Shown here one piece after another: positions 33,480 through 44,579 of a DNA stretch of 64,000 bases. Within the stretch, counting starts at the first letter, position 1, and each line of letters opens with the position of its first letter. The DNA is taken from contig JAAOMT010000760.1 of NCBI GenBank assembly GCA_016748015.1, forward strand, positions 859,237-923,236, in the 5' to 3' direction. The notes below the pieces were generated by a model. It searched no databases, was not told where the DNA came from, and saw nothing but the letters and a program-made list of their open reading frames with translations. The translations under genes and the position numbers were made by a program. The DNA comes from Geosiphon pyriformis (taxonomy: Eukaryota > Glomeromycota > Glomeromycetes > Archaeosporales > Geosiphonaceae).

Positions 33480-33857
33480 AGTTGACAAATTATCAATGTT
33501 TTTTTTTAGCTTTAACACAATAAACATATCAAAAACTACTACTTTCACAACAGTTTTACTATTAGTGGCTGTATTTAAACTCTCATTTATTATTATATCT
33601 GCCCCTTAATTCTGTGATAAAGAGGTTACTAATAGCTAAAATCTAGGGCTAAGCTAAGAAACTGTTGGCCTAAGTGCATCTAATCTCTTAGCTAACTCAC
33701 CAACTTGCTTTACAAGGCTGGTGAGACTATGTTCAAGAGTTGCAAATCTATCATTTATTTCAACAAACACTAAAAAGAGAGACTTTATTTCTAAAGAGGA
33801 GTTAAAATTAACTGAATTATTTTATATAGAAAAAAAAAAGAAAAATCAATTAGCAAT
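33480..33857 (-). pseudogene. LINE N ORF1, C-terminal part
   Basis: Frame reading NSSLEIKSLFLVFVEINDRF, then SLTSLVKQVGELAKRLDAL and TVVKVVVFDM, the C-terminal helical region of ORF1. It joins the N-terminal part at 54813. Near 33857 the LINE sequence IAN is followed by element A. Confidence 0.75.
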
Positions 33858-33960
33858 CATAAAAAAAAATACAAGAAAAATAATAAAAAAAACAGATAAG
33901 AAATATAGACCAATAAGAAAATAATATTGAGCACATTAATATATTGCTAATAAATAATGA

Positions 33961-34081
33961 TATATTGCTCAGCAATGTGAGCAATATTAGTAGATTAAGA
34001 CATATTGCTTAGCAATATGAACAATGTTAGTAGATTAGAACATATTACTCAGCAATGTGAGCATTGTTCAAAAAATTATAG
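33961..34081 (+). promoter_or_regulatory. Three 40-bp tandem repeats in U3 (A)
   Basis: Units start at 33961, 34001 and 34041, with partial units on both sides. Each contains an inverted pair TTGCTCAGC and GTGAGCAA around its first 25 bases and usually ends TTAGTAGATTA. The same array is at 52988-53108 in the 3' LTR. It lies 40-160 bp upstream of the TATA box, the typical place of an LTR enhancer. Confidence 0.65.
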
Positions 34082-34122
34082 CACATTGCTCATGAATGTA
34101 TAAGATCTTATAGAACATTAAT

Positions 34123-34135
34123 TATATATATATAG
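34123..34135 (+). promoter_or_regulatory. LTR TATA box (A)
   Basis: TATATATATATAG followed by CGAAAGTATTA. The 3' LTR copy at 53154-53162 has TATATATAGCAAGAGTATTAG, and B's LTR has the same block on the minus strand, so it is conserved within the family. Confidence 0.55.
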
Positions 34136-34810
34136 CGAAAGTATTAAAAACAAAAAAAACAGAATTCATAACTAGAACTTACAATTAAAATATCCAGTTA
34201 AGAAACACAGTTAAAAACAATTCAAAATTCACATTACATATCAATAAATTATTAATTACTATTTGAATCTATATTATTATTGCTTGATTAAAGAATATTA
34301 ATTATTTCTACTTTATCTATATTCTATGTTAATAGAATCTAACTCTTAATTACACTAGAACAATAACTCTTGAACATGACTATTGACAGAATACTAATTT
34401 CTTTTTTTTCTTTTATTTTTTTTAATTTTTTTAATTTTTTTATCTCTTTTGTTGTTTGTTGTTTACTAACTAATTTAAAGAACTAAGTACTAAGTAATTG
34501 ACATCAAAAATAACCTGGTAAAAAACCCAAAAATAAGGATATAAAATTTATAACTTAATGAAAAGCTTACCAAAAGAACACAACTATCAGAATAAACTAG
34601 CTACTATACTGAAAAAAAAATTTGACAAAGTCAATATTTCAGGAGACTACTAAAAACAATCATTAAATCTTTGTCTATTATACAAAGAACTTCAATCCAA
34701 AATCTTTAGATATGAAAATCTTTAGAGATTACTAACATAATTTAGCTATTAAGCACCAAATTACTGGTGTTTTATTTGTATTAACACTTCAAATAATCAT
34801 TTGTAATATT

Positions 34811-34822
34811 TGGTGTTTCTTG
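34811..34822 (+). other. Primer-binding site of A
   Basis: TGGTGTTTCTTG two bases after the LTR end GTAATA, the same offset as in B and C. The primer tRNA was not identified. Confidence 0.6.
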
Positions 34823-34872
34823 TAAAGTATAATTTAGCAGAGAATCAGTATTAACAACAACTATCTCAAACA

Positions 34873-36850
34873 ATGGCAGAATTAGAAAAACTAAAAACAA
34901 ACCACTTGGGATTTATAAAAGCTTTATTTTGACATTATTAAACTCACTTAGAATTAACAAGTAACCATTGGCCAGCAGAATCAATTTTCAACTTTTATGT
35001 CAATAGAAGGATTAAATTTTATCTAAGAAACCAAAGAGATCTAAAAGCAGTACTTACCAATTTTTATAGTAAATTACTTCAGAACACTACACTTTCACAA
35101 AATTATTTGTTTACTTTAATAATTACAGAAATCAATAGAGAAATTGAAAAACATACCAGACAGAAATTTCCTATTACTTTTGCAGACAACAACAAAGAAA
35201 AATTACAAACATCAATAGGAATACTAAGAAACATATAACTATCTACTTGAAAGAAATCAAAAATAGTTTTACTTATTTACTCATTATACTATCATATACC
35301 AAGAAGTATTATCAACATAACATCAACAGGCATGTTTACATTAACTGTAAAAACACTATCAGCAAAAATCACATTTCAAAGCCAACAAAAAAAAGCTGAC
35401 TTATTGAGAACTTATAGTGATTACTTTAAAGAATTTAAATCATGATTATCAACATCATCAAAATTTCAATCACCACTATCTCAACCCAATTTTGGAACTG
35501 CTAGTCTTTAGAAAATAATTGACTCTGAAAAAGAAGAAAATAAAAATCAGAAATTTAATTATCAAACTCTAATTGTTCCAATTTAGCAAAACCTAAATAA
35601 TCTAAACTCATCTTTTATTGTTTCCCAAAACTTACTTTCAGTAATTATAATCAATTTACCACTAGTTGCACCAATTGTTAAATCCCAATAACAGTTACAA
35701 CAACCACTTTAACCACAATCATTACAACAATTGTTACCAATAGCATATGTACCAATTATTAAATTAAAAAAATTCAATAACAAGAAAGACAATATTCAAG
35801 TTTGGTTAAATAATATCACAAAAGCCATTACTGCCAATAATTGGAATAATGCTAGAGCTTTCCAAGCCATCCTATATTTTTTTTAGAATATTGCTAACTT
35901 ATAGCATTATAGCTTAATCCAGAAGCCCCAAAATTTCAATAATTTTAAAACTGAATTTATGAGATATTTTAGTAATAATAACAGTATTAATTACTTTACA
36001 ATTGTTTTTACTATCATCAAACAAAGAGAAACTGAAATTATCACCACATACCTAGAATGTTTTCATAGAAATCTGCACCAAATACAAGCAATTAACACAA
36101 ATTATTTTATAGTACTACAGATTTTGAACCAGTTTATTTATGGTCTGCACAATAGCATCTTATAACATATATGTTTATTATATTCACAAACATTTCAAGA
36201 CACAATTACACATGCCTAAGATTTTAAATCAGCCAAGCTAAAAGCCAATCACATCCAAGCTATTAATCTAGTAATAAATTAGACTTTAAGTTAAAACAAT
36301 TTAATAATTCCATTAATCAAAAATTAAAAGAATACTTAGCTAACAATCAAGTCATTTATTAACTTTTACAATATTGCAATAATTCAAAAAATTCAAATTA
36401 TCTTTAAAATTAACTGCATCTATTATCATCAAACAATCAACAGTGGTGACAAAAAACACGTAGTTATCACATTTGTGATAAACAAAAACATTTGCAATTT
36501 GAATATTACATCTGGTTAAATAATCAATAATCAGAAAATTAGTATCAAAACTCTAATCAGCAATTTCAAACTCCAAATTATCAACCAAATCAAAACTTAT
36601 ATTAACTTTATTACACCCCAATAATGCAACAAGCAATATACTTACTACTAATTTATCAGTCTTTAATATTAGTAATATATCAACTACAGTCACAAATTAT
36701 CTATTAACTACAACAACTTCAAACACTATTACTAAACTCAACTTAAATGACATCTGAAAATCAAAAACCAAGAATTATGCATATCTGACAAAACTGAAAA
36801 TCAGCAATAGTAATTTATCAATCAATCCCCAGTTCCTCAAATTAATCATT
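34873..36850 (+). pseudogene. Gag of element A
   Basis: ATG 34873 opens MAELEKLKTNHLGF, matching MAESERIGTNHLGF of B. The N-terminal region continues NFYVNRRI and IITEINREIEKH. A capsid-like core lies at about 35760-36170 (NNSINYFTIVFTIIKQRETE, YLECFHRNLHQIQAI, LNQFIYGLHNSIL). A degenerate knuckle (HICDKQKHLQF, about 36460-36500) keeps little of CCHC. Stops (TAA, TAG, TGA) occur at expected Gln, Trp and Cys codons throughout. Confidence 0.78.
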
Positions 36851-36856
36851 AAGATT

Positions 36857-37500
36857 ATGTCAATAGAGTTCAAATATGGGATACACCCAAAACCTGAATT
36901 TCCAGAATTACTTAAGTCTTCTGATCAACTCAGAAGACACCTAATTCAGCAAACAGAAATCCAAGCCCAACTATTTATCTACAATATTCTATTTGCAATT
37001 ATTACTGAAAACAAATCACTTGTAGTAATATTTTCTTTTAAAATAGAAAAAACAACAACAACCATACCTCTATTCAGTGATACTGTTCTTGACACCAAAC
37101 TCATTATAGCAATGTACACAGATGCCAAAGTTAATGGTCACTATATTAAACTAATTCTTGATAGTGATTCAGCAAGCAGCATTATTACATGACAACTTAT
37201 GAACTAATTAAGTTGCTAAGTTAATTATGCTGCCAGCACCAAGATTATTACAGCCAATAAAGTGACCAAAACTCTAATTGGCAAAATTAATGACTTTTTA
37301 TTCAAAGTTAATAGCATTATCATGCCAATCAAGGTTTTTGTTATGGAAGCCACCCAGTACTAAGCTCTAATTGGTAATAACTGGTTGTCCAAAACCAATG
37401 CAGTACTTGACTGGAACACTTAGGAATTACAACTGAGCCAAAATAGCTAAAACATTCAAGTACTAACTACTTGTAATTATTTCAAAACTATTACCAATAA
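36857..37500 (+). pseudogene. Aspartic protease of element A
   Basis: KLILDSDSASSIIT (about 37147-37190) is the retropepsin active site, with Asp-Ser-Gly changed to Asp-Ser-Asp by a G-to-A change. IMPIKVFVMEATQY and LIGNNWLSKTNAVLDWN follow, the second conserved strand. The domain precedes the Cys-rich segment as in B and C. Confidence 0.75.
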
Positions 37501-38330
37501 GCAACTACTAATTGAGTTTAAAAAAAAAGAGGAAAAACCTACCTGAAAAATGTATTAAGTATTATAGGCTGAAAAAAATTACAATAAACTACCACCAATC
37601 TCAGACTGAAAAAAACAAGAAAAAGCAAAAGCAAAAAAAGAACTTGAGACAACTATTTCTACTTATATTCTATATACTACTCTTTATGTCAACTTACAGT
37701 ATTGTCAGCCAAAGCTAGTTTGTATTAATTATAACAGAAAATTGTCATTAATGAGCATATGTTGTGGTAATAATAAGAAATAACTTACAGCAACAAAATA
37801 TTACTGTTGTTTATGTGTTTTTAAATATTTTAGACAACCAAAAAGACAAAGAAAATAGGACAATAAATCTTGTTTTACATGTAAAATAATTCTTTCTGAT
37901 GAAGGAATATAAAACAACATTTCTGGATCTTAATTAATAATTAGATGCAAAAAGAGACTCCAATTAACAATATTTAAAAATAAGCACTAAGACATCTGAA
38001 AGACTATTTATATGACAAACATGAGATCTAAGAAATAGTAAGTATCAAAGTTGAAGATACTACATCCAGTGAATTACTGAAAATTAAAAACAACTTACTA
38101 TCTTTTTTTGAATCCAAATATGTCCTAACTTTCAATGTTTTTAATGATATTGAAGACAATTTAGAACAATTCTACAAACATTATCAAAATTTAGCATTAA
38201 CTAGAGAAAAACAAAAGCAGTATTTGGAGCAACTTAACACAAGACTGTATAAACATTGCTTAATTTTTAGTGACTTCAAATATTGTGATAATTGTAATCT
38301 TATCTACAATCTACTACCACATATAATCTA
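37501..38330 (+). pseudogene. Cys-rich segment of element A
   Basis: Counterpart of the CxxC region in C. The recognisable remnant is LNTRLYKHC with FKYCDNCNLIYN (about 38230-38310), directly before dUTPase. Upstream (37560-38200) frames are broken by many stops and only short matches such as FFESKYVLTFN-type acidic sequence remain. Boundaries are set by position, not by clear homology. Confidence 0.5.
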
Positions 38331-38990
38331 TTTGATTCCCAAAAAGAAAAAACCAACCAGTAAATACACAGTGGAATCAGAATTAAAATTCAATCCCAAT
38401 TCAGACTTTGATAATAATAACAACAATGATTCCAACTCTATTTATTATGGCAACAACAATAACAATTCAAATTCTGATTATAATCCCAAAAAATATATTG
38501 CATTTTCAGATTTGTTGATGAAGCAAAAACTAAAATGGTTTAGTGATAATAAGAAAAATATTATGTCAGAATGCATACATAATACTAATACAGAGTTTGA
38601 TTTCAAATATCCAAGAAAAATGGCTATCAAATTGGAACCATATTTACATATTAGCATTAATCTAAAAATAGTACTGGAAATTTTAGCAACAATAATAGTT
38701 CAATTAACATCTAGATCTAGTTTAACAAAGAAAAAAATTAACATTAGAGGAAGAATAATTAACACAGAATACATAAAAAATATCATTGCAATACTACAAA
38801 ATAAATCAAAAAAACCATAAATAATTGAACCAAATAAAAAAATAGCATAGAAAATATTTCTACCTCTGATAAAAATAGCTTCTTTAGTGCCAGTAAAAAC
38901 AAGAAAAAAATTAGGAATCACAGCCAAAAAGAAAAATAAATTCAGATCAATGAATAGAATAGATATATCAGTCAATATGGCAAAGAAAAA
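38331..38990 (+). pseudogene. dUTPase domain of element A
   Basis: After an Asn/Asp-rich linker (NNNNDSNSIYYGNNNNN), motif 1 reads HNTNTEFDFKY (canonical Asp lost). Motif 2 reads LTSRSSLT, motif 3 RGRIINTEYIKNI (Asp lost), motif 4 KKIA followed by a stop, and motif 5 NKFRSM. The fold is traceable but the active-site residues are gone. It aligns along its length with B and C. Confidence 0.78.
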
Positions 38991-39099
38991 ACCATTGATA
39001 AGAGAAAAATTATCTCCACTTATTAATCAGTTTCTATTCTGCCATATGACCAGTACATATTAATAATAGAAAAAAAAGTAAGAAATCAGTCTCAGATTT

Positions 39100-40900
39100 T
39101 TGAAGCAGAACTTACAATTTATGAATCAGGAAAGATTGGAATTACCAATCTTTACATATCAGCCAAGAATTATAAACACATTAAAATTTCTATCTACAAC
39201 ATGACTGGAGACATTATTAAAATACCAAATAAAAGTATTTTCAAATACTTAAGCATTAAAGTTAAAAACCAACCACCAAACATCATTCTAAATTTTCTAC
39301 AACTGTGTAAATATGTAGATATCATATCACAAACTATATATAAATAAGAGAAATATTATTTGTTTCAATCAGAACAATTAAACCAAATGAATTTGGGAAA
39401 CTTAAACTCACTTCAATACATATAGCTCAAAATGTTACTCAATAATTTTACCAATATCTTTGTGAATAAAAATGAATTTGGCAGAACAGATATTATCTAA
39501 TACTAGATTAAAACTGAAGATGTTATGCCAATTAAACAATGAGCATACTAAGTACTATTAGCAAGCCATAAGATCATCCAACAAGAAATTAACAGAATAT
39601 TGGACAACAGATTAATTCAATTATCAATGAATCTATAATTATTACCAGTAGTACTAGTCCAGAAAAAGAATGAAAAGATTTATTTTTGTGTGAATTACAG
39701 AAAACTCAATAGTATTACTCATAAAAATAGCTATCTAACTTTACAAATCTAAGAATTATTTGATGCTTTTGGAGGAAAAAAATGGTTTTTCACATTAGAT
39801 TTGGATAGTAATTACTGACAAGTAGCCATGAATTCAGCCAACAAAGAGAAAACAGCATTTACTACACAAAAAAAAAATTTTGAATTTAATATTATACCAT
39901 TTAGCTTAATAAATGTATCAGCCATTTTTTAATGGCTTATAAAAATTATTTACATTGGATTACTATAGAAATTAATAGTAGTCTACTTGGATAACACCAA
40001 TGTATTTTCCAAAATATTTGACAACCATTTTTATTATCTTCAATAAGTGTTCAAAAAATTAAGAAAAGCCAGATTAAAATTGAATACAACCAAATGCTTT
40101 TTTAGTAAAACAAAACTAAAGTTTTTGAAACATGTTATAAGCAAAAATAATATCAAGACAAATTTAGACAAGATTGAAATTGTCAAAAACTTTTTAGTAC
40201 CAACAAATCTTATAGAATTAAGAGCATTCTTGGAATTTATTAGATACTATTGCCATTTTATCCAAAATTTCTCCAAATTGGCTTAATCATTTCATCAGCT
40301 TTAAGCCAAAAATATGAAATATGAATGGATGGAAATCCAACAAAAAGCTTTTGATATTTTAAGAAGAAAGCTTATTTAAGCTTTAGTACTGATCTATTTA
40401 GATCATAGCAAACTATTTATTATTACTATCAATGCATCAGATCAAGCATTGGAAGCTGTACTATCTCAAAAAAAACCAGATAAAAGAAAACACTCAGTAG
40501 CATACACCAGTTAAAACTTAAGTCCAGCTGAAAAAAACTATGAAATTTTAGCATTAGAATATTTGGCTATCTATTGGGCTGTTATTATATAGAAAAAATA
40601 CTTGAGTTAAAAGTTTGATATATACACTAATTACAAAAAATTGACATTAATCCAGAAACAAAAATTTGAAGATAACTGCCATACAAAATAAAAAATAGAA
40701 CTTTTACCATTTAATTATACAGTACATTATAAAAAAAAAGAAAATAGAAATGCTAATAATTTGTTATAAATAAAACAATTCTAAGAATATTTCAACCCAA
40801 AAATATAACAAAAGATGAACACACAAAAATATTTACAATTCTAATATTATATTAATACCCAATAGTTTAAGGAAAAATTATCTCAAAAAAAACAAACCAA
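39100..40900 (+). pseudogene. Reverse transcriptase and RNase H of element A
   Basis: Linker LNSLQYI and NEFGRTDII, then reverse transcriptase: VVLVQKKNEKIYFCVNYRKLNS, WFFTLDLDSNY, FNIIPFSLINVSAIF, and the catalytic box VVYLDNTNVFSK with YLDN (Asp-Asn at 39990-39995). Then KLRKARLKLNTTKCFF, FLKHVIS and RAFLEFIRYYCHFIQNFSKLA. RNase H remnants: LFIITINASDQALEAVLSQ, EILALEYLAIYWAV and DIYTNYKKL (about 40410-40640). Stops replace Gln/Trp at many sites (for example PLQ, WQV). Confidence 0.82.
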
Positions 40901-40999
40901 CATAAAACAACAATTAAAATATTTTATTACTTACCTAAATATACTATATTAGAAAAACAAAAAAGATTCAAACCAACTATTCAGAGTAATTACAGAACC

Positions 41000-41494
41000 A
41001 AAAAAAAAACAATACTATACAACATGTACTCAGATCTAACAGCAGAACATTTTTATAAAGAAGCAACTATGGAAAGAACCAAAAAAAAATATTATTGGCC
41101 ATTAATAAATTCAGATATTATCTAATATGTGCAAAATTGTGATGCTTGTTAGAAAAGAAAAGAAACAAAATCCAATGAACTACTAAAACTAATTAGAGTG
41201 GGATAATTATTTGATCAAATTGAAATTGACTTAATTAGACCATTAATAATAATCAGTAAAGACAATTATTATATAATAGTAGTCATAGATTATCTCATTA
41301 AATAGCCAAAAGTGAAAGCAATTTAAAGAACAGATGCAAAATTTGTAGCAGAATTTGTTTATTAAGATTTGATTTGTCAATACAGATGTTCAAAAAAATT
41401 ATTATCAGATTAAAAAACTTACTTTGTAAACAAAACACCAACAGAATTAAGTTAAAGATTTAGAATTAAAAAATTATTATTATCACCATACCAT
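41000..41494 (+). pseudogene. Integrase of element A, N-terminal part
   Basis: MYSDLTAEHFYKEATMERTKKKYYWP and CQKRKE-type remnants of the HHCC zinc region, then LFDQIEIDLIRPL, VVIDYLIK and LLSDQKTYFVNKTPTELSQRF. The coding sequence stops after LLLSPYH where element B is inserted (41495). It resumes at 51464. Confidence 0.8.
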
Positions 41495-42168
41495 TGTTAC
41501 AGTTAATTATTTGAAGTTTTAAAACAAATAACAAACTTATAACTTGGTGCTTAATAGCCTATACAGTTGGTAATATCTAAAGGTTTTGATAAATTTGAAG
41601 GTTTTGATTGAGTTCTTTGTATAATAAACAGAGATTCAAGTAGTGTTTATTCATAGCTTTTCAGAATCACAATTCTGTCAATTTTCTTTCTCAGCTTGGT
41701 AACCAGTACTTTTTTGATAAGCAATCCATATTTCTTATGTGTTTTATCTACTTGCAAGGGTCTTTTACCAGACAATCTTTAATGTCAATAATCCAGCACT
41801 TAATCCTTAATTAATTAGTAGAACAACAAAGAAAACAAAATAAAAAAAATAAAAAAAATTAAGAAAAAATAAGAAAATAAGCCAAAACAAAAAAAAATTA
41901 GTATTCCGTCAATAACTGTAATTAAGAGCTATTGTTCCAGTGTAATTAAGTATTGGATTTTATCAACATGGAGTGTTAATAAAAGGAATAGTAATTAAAT
42001 TTTCAAACAAATAACAATAATATGATTGGATAATAATAAGTATATTTTATTTGATATTTAATAATTTCATTTCTGTTAATAGTGATTATTCTTGAAATGA
42101 TTAATAAATAAGTAGAAATAAAAATTTTTAATCTGGAATGGATGCTTTTTTTGCTTCTAATGCTACTG

Positions 42169-42177
42169 CTATATATA
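42169..42177 (-). promoter_or_regulatory. LTR TATA box (B, left LTR)
   Basis: Minus strand TATATATAGCAGTAGCATTAG, the counterpart of the A LTR block. It is repeated at 51321-51329 in the right LTR. Confidence 0.55.
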
Positions 42178-42235
42178 CATAATTCTTTTTACACAAGAAA
42201 TTCTTTTTCTTTGCTAGATTTTTTCAAAATTCTTG

Positions 42236-42341
42236 ATTTCTTAAAACATCCAGGATTTTCTGAAAAATTCTCAACTTTTCTAAAATATCTTGAATTTTCT
42301 GAATAATTTTGGATTTTCTGAAACATCCAAGATTTTCTGAA
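42236..42341 (-). promoter_or_regulatory. 19-20-bp-phased U3 repeat (B)
   Basis: A (T)TTTCT(GA) core recurs at about 42237, 42256, 42276, 42295, 42314 and 42333 (+ strand reading). That is six copies at 19-20 bp spacing, typically ATTTTCTGAAA. The array lies just upstream of the TATA box in element direction. The right LTR keeps only part of it (about 51375-51460). It is unrelated in sequence to the arrays of A and C. Confidence 0.6.
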
Positions 42342-42363
42342 AAAATTTTTTTTTTCTCTTATT

Positions 42364-43103
42364 TTAATTGGCTAATTTATAGTCATGTGTTTTTCTTATT
42401 TTCTGATTATGTATTATTTTTTTTTCTAAATATAACATTATTTCTTCTTTTTAATATTGAGCTCTGTTAAAATCTTCTAATATTTTTTATTGTAATAATT
42501 CTATAACTTCTTTTTCTAAGATTATTTTATCTATTTTTTTATGAAGTTCCTTAAACTGGCTGTTGGTTATTCTTTTTTATTGATTAATAGATAAGTTACT
42601 GATTTTTGGTTGTAATAGTATTTTTGGATAGTCTTGAAAGATAGTATATATTTGGTATATCGTTTTGATGTATATATCCGAATTAGATTTTTTTTCAATA
42701 AAGTTTTCTATTTCTTGTATAATTTTTTGATCAAAAACTCTTTTGGTTTGATCTGGATACAAGTTTTGAATCATTAATTTTTGTTTCAGATGCCAATAGC
42801 AATATAAAACTGGAAATTGTTTTTATTCAGTAATTCCAATTTTCTGTTGTTATCTCTTTTAATTAAACAATAACAGTTGGTTTTTCAAGAGTGCTTTTTA
42901 TCTTCTCAACAATTTTGTTAATATTATTGCTAATTTCTTTATGTGTTCATTGATATGGTGTAGTTTTTTTCCTTTCTCTTTTAGTGTTTTTATAACAGAT
43001 AGTTTAATGATTGATTGTTATTTCTATGTTTATTTGTTGTTGATTTATGGCCTAAAATAATTGTTGTGCTAGTTGGTAAATGTGGTCTGAAATTTCTATT
43101 TTT
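42364..43103 (-). pseudogene. ORF3 of element B
   Basis: Begins near 43103 (IEISDHIYQLAQQLF, start codon ATA, probably a former ATG), 35 bases after the integrase stop at 43138-43140. It passes FPVLYCYWHLKQKL and NLYPDQTKRVFDQKIIQEI, crosses the PPT as KEEIMLYLEKK and ends at TAA 42364-42366, 74 bases inside the LTR. About ten stops are present. It is homologous to ORF3 of A along its length, and to C in the first block, the YxYxH block and the end. I recognise no known domain. Confidence 0.68.
42438..42452 (-). other. Polypurine tract of B
   Basis: Minus strand AAAAAGAAGAAATAA abutting the 3' LTR start TGTTATATTTAG. It lies within ORF3. Confidence 0.7.
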
Positions 43104-43137
43104 CTGTTTTTTGTTATTGTTCTATGCTTTGGTCTCT

Positions 43138-44400
43138 TATATATTGTTTTGGTAAATCAGATCAACATGTTTTGTTTCAATTTGTATGATTACTTCCAGA
43201 TCTTGTGAAATTTTATCTGGTCTCATTAGTATTTTTTGTACTTTTAGTTGTGAAATATTATTGGTGAATAATAATATGTGATAATAAGATTTTAGTCGAT
43301 CATCATGTGGTGTTTTAGTTAAAATTTTGTTGTTCTATCTTAGCTTATATGCTCCATTTCCCAAAAATTTTTCAATGTGAAATGATCTGTTCTATTTGAA
43401 ATCGAACTTTTTACTCTATTGTTTTTCTGTTTTGGTACAATGTAGAAGTACTTTGTTTCCAATCTTAAATCCAATTGATTTGTTTGGTAATTGGTTATCA
43501 TGCCATTTTTTTTGTTTTTCTTGTGACTTTTGAATATTATTAGCTGTTTTTTGTTGTTTGTTTTCTAAAGTTTCTATTAAGTCATATATTTTTTTCAACA
43601 ATGTTTTTTGGAAATTGTCTTTTGTTATTGGTTCTGTTAAATATGTGTTGATTTTTATTTTAACTAGTAATGTTGCAGTTCTACTATATACTAATTCAAA
43701 TGATGTCACTTGAGTGGTATCTTACTTTATTGTTTGATAAGCAAATAATACTGATGATATATACAAATTTCATTCATTCTGGTTTTTTTGGCTGATCTTG
43801 GCAATTGCTTCACACAATGTTCTATTGAACTTTTCAACTAAACTATTTTTTTGTAGATAGTATGGTAATAATAGTAGTCTTTTGATTCCAAATCTTTGAC
43901 TTAATTCTACTAGTGTTCTGTTTACAAAGTGAGTTTCTTGATCTGATAAAATTTTTTTTGAATATTCAGGTTGACAAATTAGATCTTGATGAATGAATTT
44001 GGCTATAGATTCTGCATCTGCTCTTTGAATTGCTTTTGTTTTTGGCCATTTTGTGAAATAATCTATGGCTATTGTAATATATTTGTTGCCTTTGCTGGTA
44101 ATTATTAATAGTTTAACTAAGTTAATTCCAATTTAATTGAATGATTGTCCCACTTTGATTGGTCTTAGTGATTCACTAGGTCTTGTTTCTTCTTTTTTTT
44201 GACAAACATTACAATTTTGAACATATTGTATAATGTCTGAATACATTAATGGCCAGTAGTATTTCTTTCTGGTTCTTTCTATTATTGCTTCTTTATGAAA
44301 ATGTCCTGCTGTTGAATCTGAATGCATGTTGTATAATATTGTTTCTTTTTCTGGTTCTGCAATTACTCTGAGTAGTTGTTCTAGATTTTTTTTGTTTTAC
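43138..44400 (-). pseudogene. Integrase of element B
   Basis: HHCC zinc region HFHKEAIIERTRKKYYWP with CNVCQKKEE (about 44300-44200). The DDE core follows: GINLVKLL (first Asp now Asn), LSDQETHFVNRTL (second Asp) and EKFNRTLCEAIAK (Glu intact). The C-terminal part has FKIGNKVLLHCTKTEKQ and FLGNGAYKL. TAA 44133-44135 stands where A has Gln and C has TGA. The frame ends at TAA 43138-43140. Confidence 0.87.
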
Positions 44401-44579
44401 AATATAATATATTTTGATAAGTAATAAAATGTTTTGATTATTGTTTTATATGGTTTTGTTTTTTTGGAGATAATTTCTTCTTGAACTGTTAGATATTAAT
44501 ATAGTGTTGGAGTTGTTAATATTTTTGTGTATTCATCTTTTTATTATATTTTTGGGTTGAAATGTTTTTAAATTTGTTT

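Larger units (their letters stand above)
28590..33857 (-). mobile_element. LINE N, 3' portion (ORF1 end, ORF2, 3' UTR)
   Basis: Left part of a two-ORF LINE on the minus strand. Its 5' portion lies 21 kb to the right (54813-56215), separated by element A. The split falls inside ORF1: KHSIFVAY on the right side and NSSLEIKSLFLVFVEINDRF on the left are consecutive pieces of one known ORF1 type, about a dozen codons apart. The 3' end at about 28590 carries the shared LINE 3' UTR. It is heavily mutated. Confidence 0.8.
33858..34808 (+). repeat. Element A 5' LTR
   Basis: About 950 bp, matched by 52878-53638 plus 54609-54812. The right end is GTAATA (expected GTAACA) before the PBS. The left end is uncertain by some 10 bp because the host LINE frame (IAN codons) seems to reach 33857. 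Contents: three 40-bp tandem repeats in U3, a TATA box, and an R-U5 shared with B. Confidence 0.85.
41495..42437 (-). repeat. Element B 3' LTR (left copy)
   Basis: 943 bp, with TGTTACAG at the outer end and TATAACA at the inner end next to the PPT. It contains a TATA box, a tandem U3 array and the last 74 bases of ORF3. It is about 125 bp longer than the right copy, which has lost part of U3 near the array. Confidence 0.92.

Noticed and set aside
33961-34081. CRISPR-like array
   Set aside because: The spacers are as conserved as the repeats (whole 40-bp units), the array is duplicated in both LTRs, and the genome is fungal.
42364-43103. Envelope gene
   Set aside because: The frame after integrase has no signal peptide, transmembrane stretch or cysteine-rich surface region in any of the three elements.
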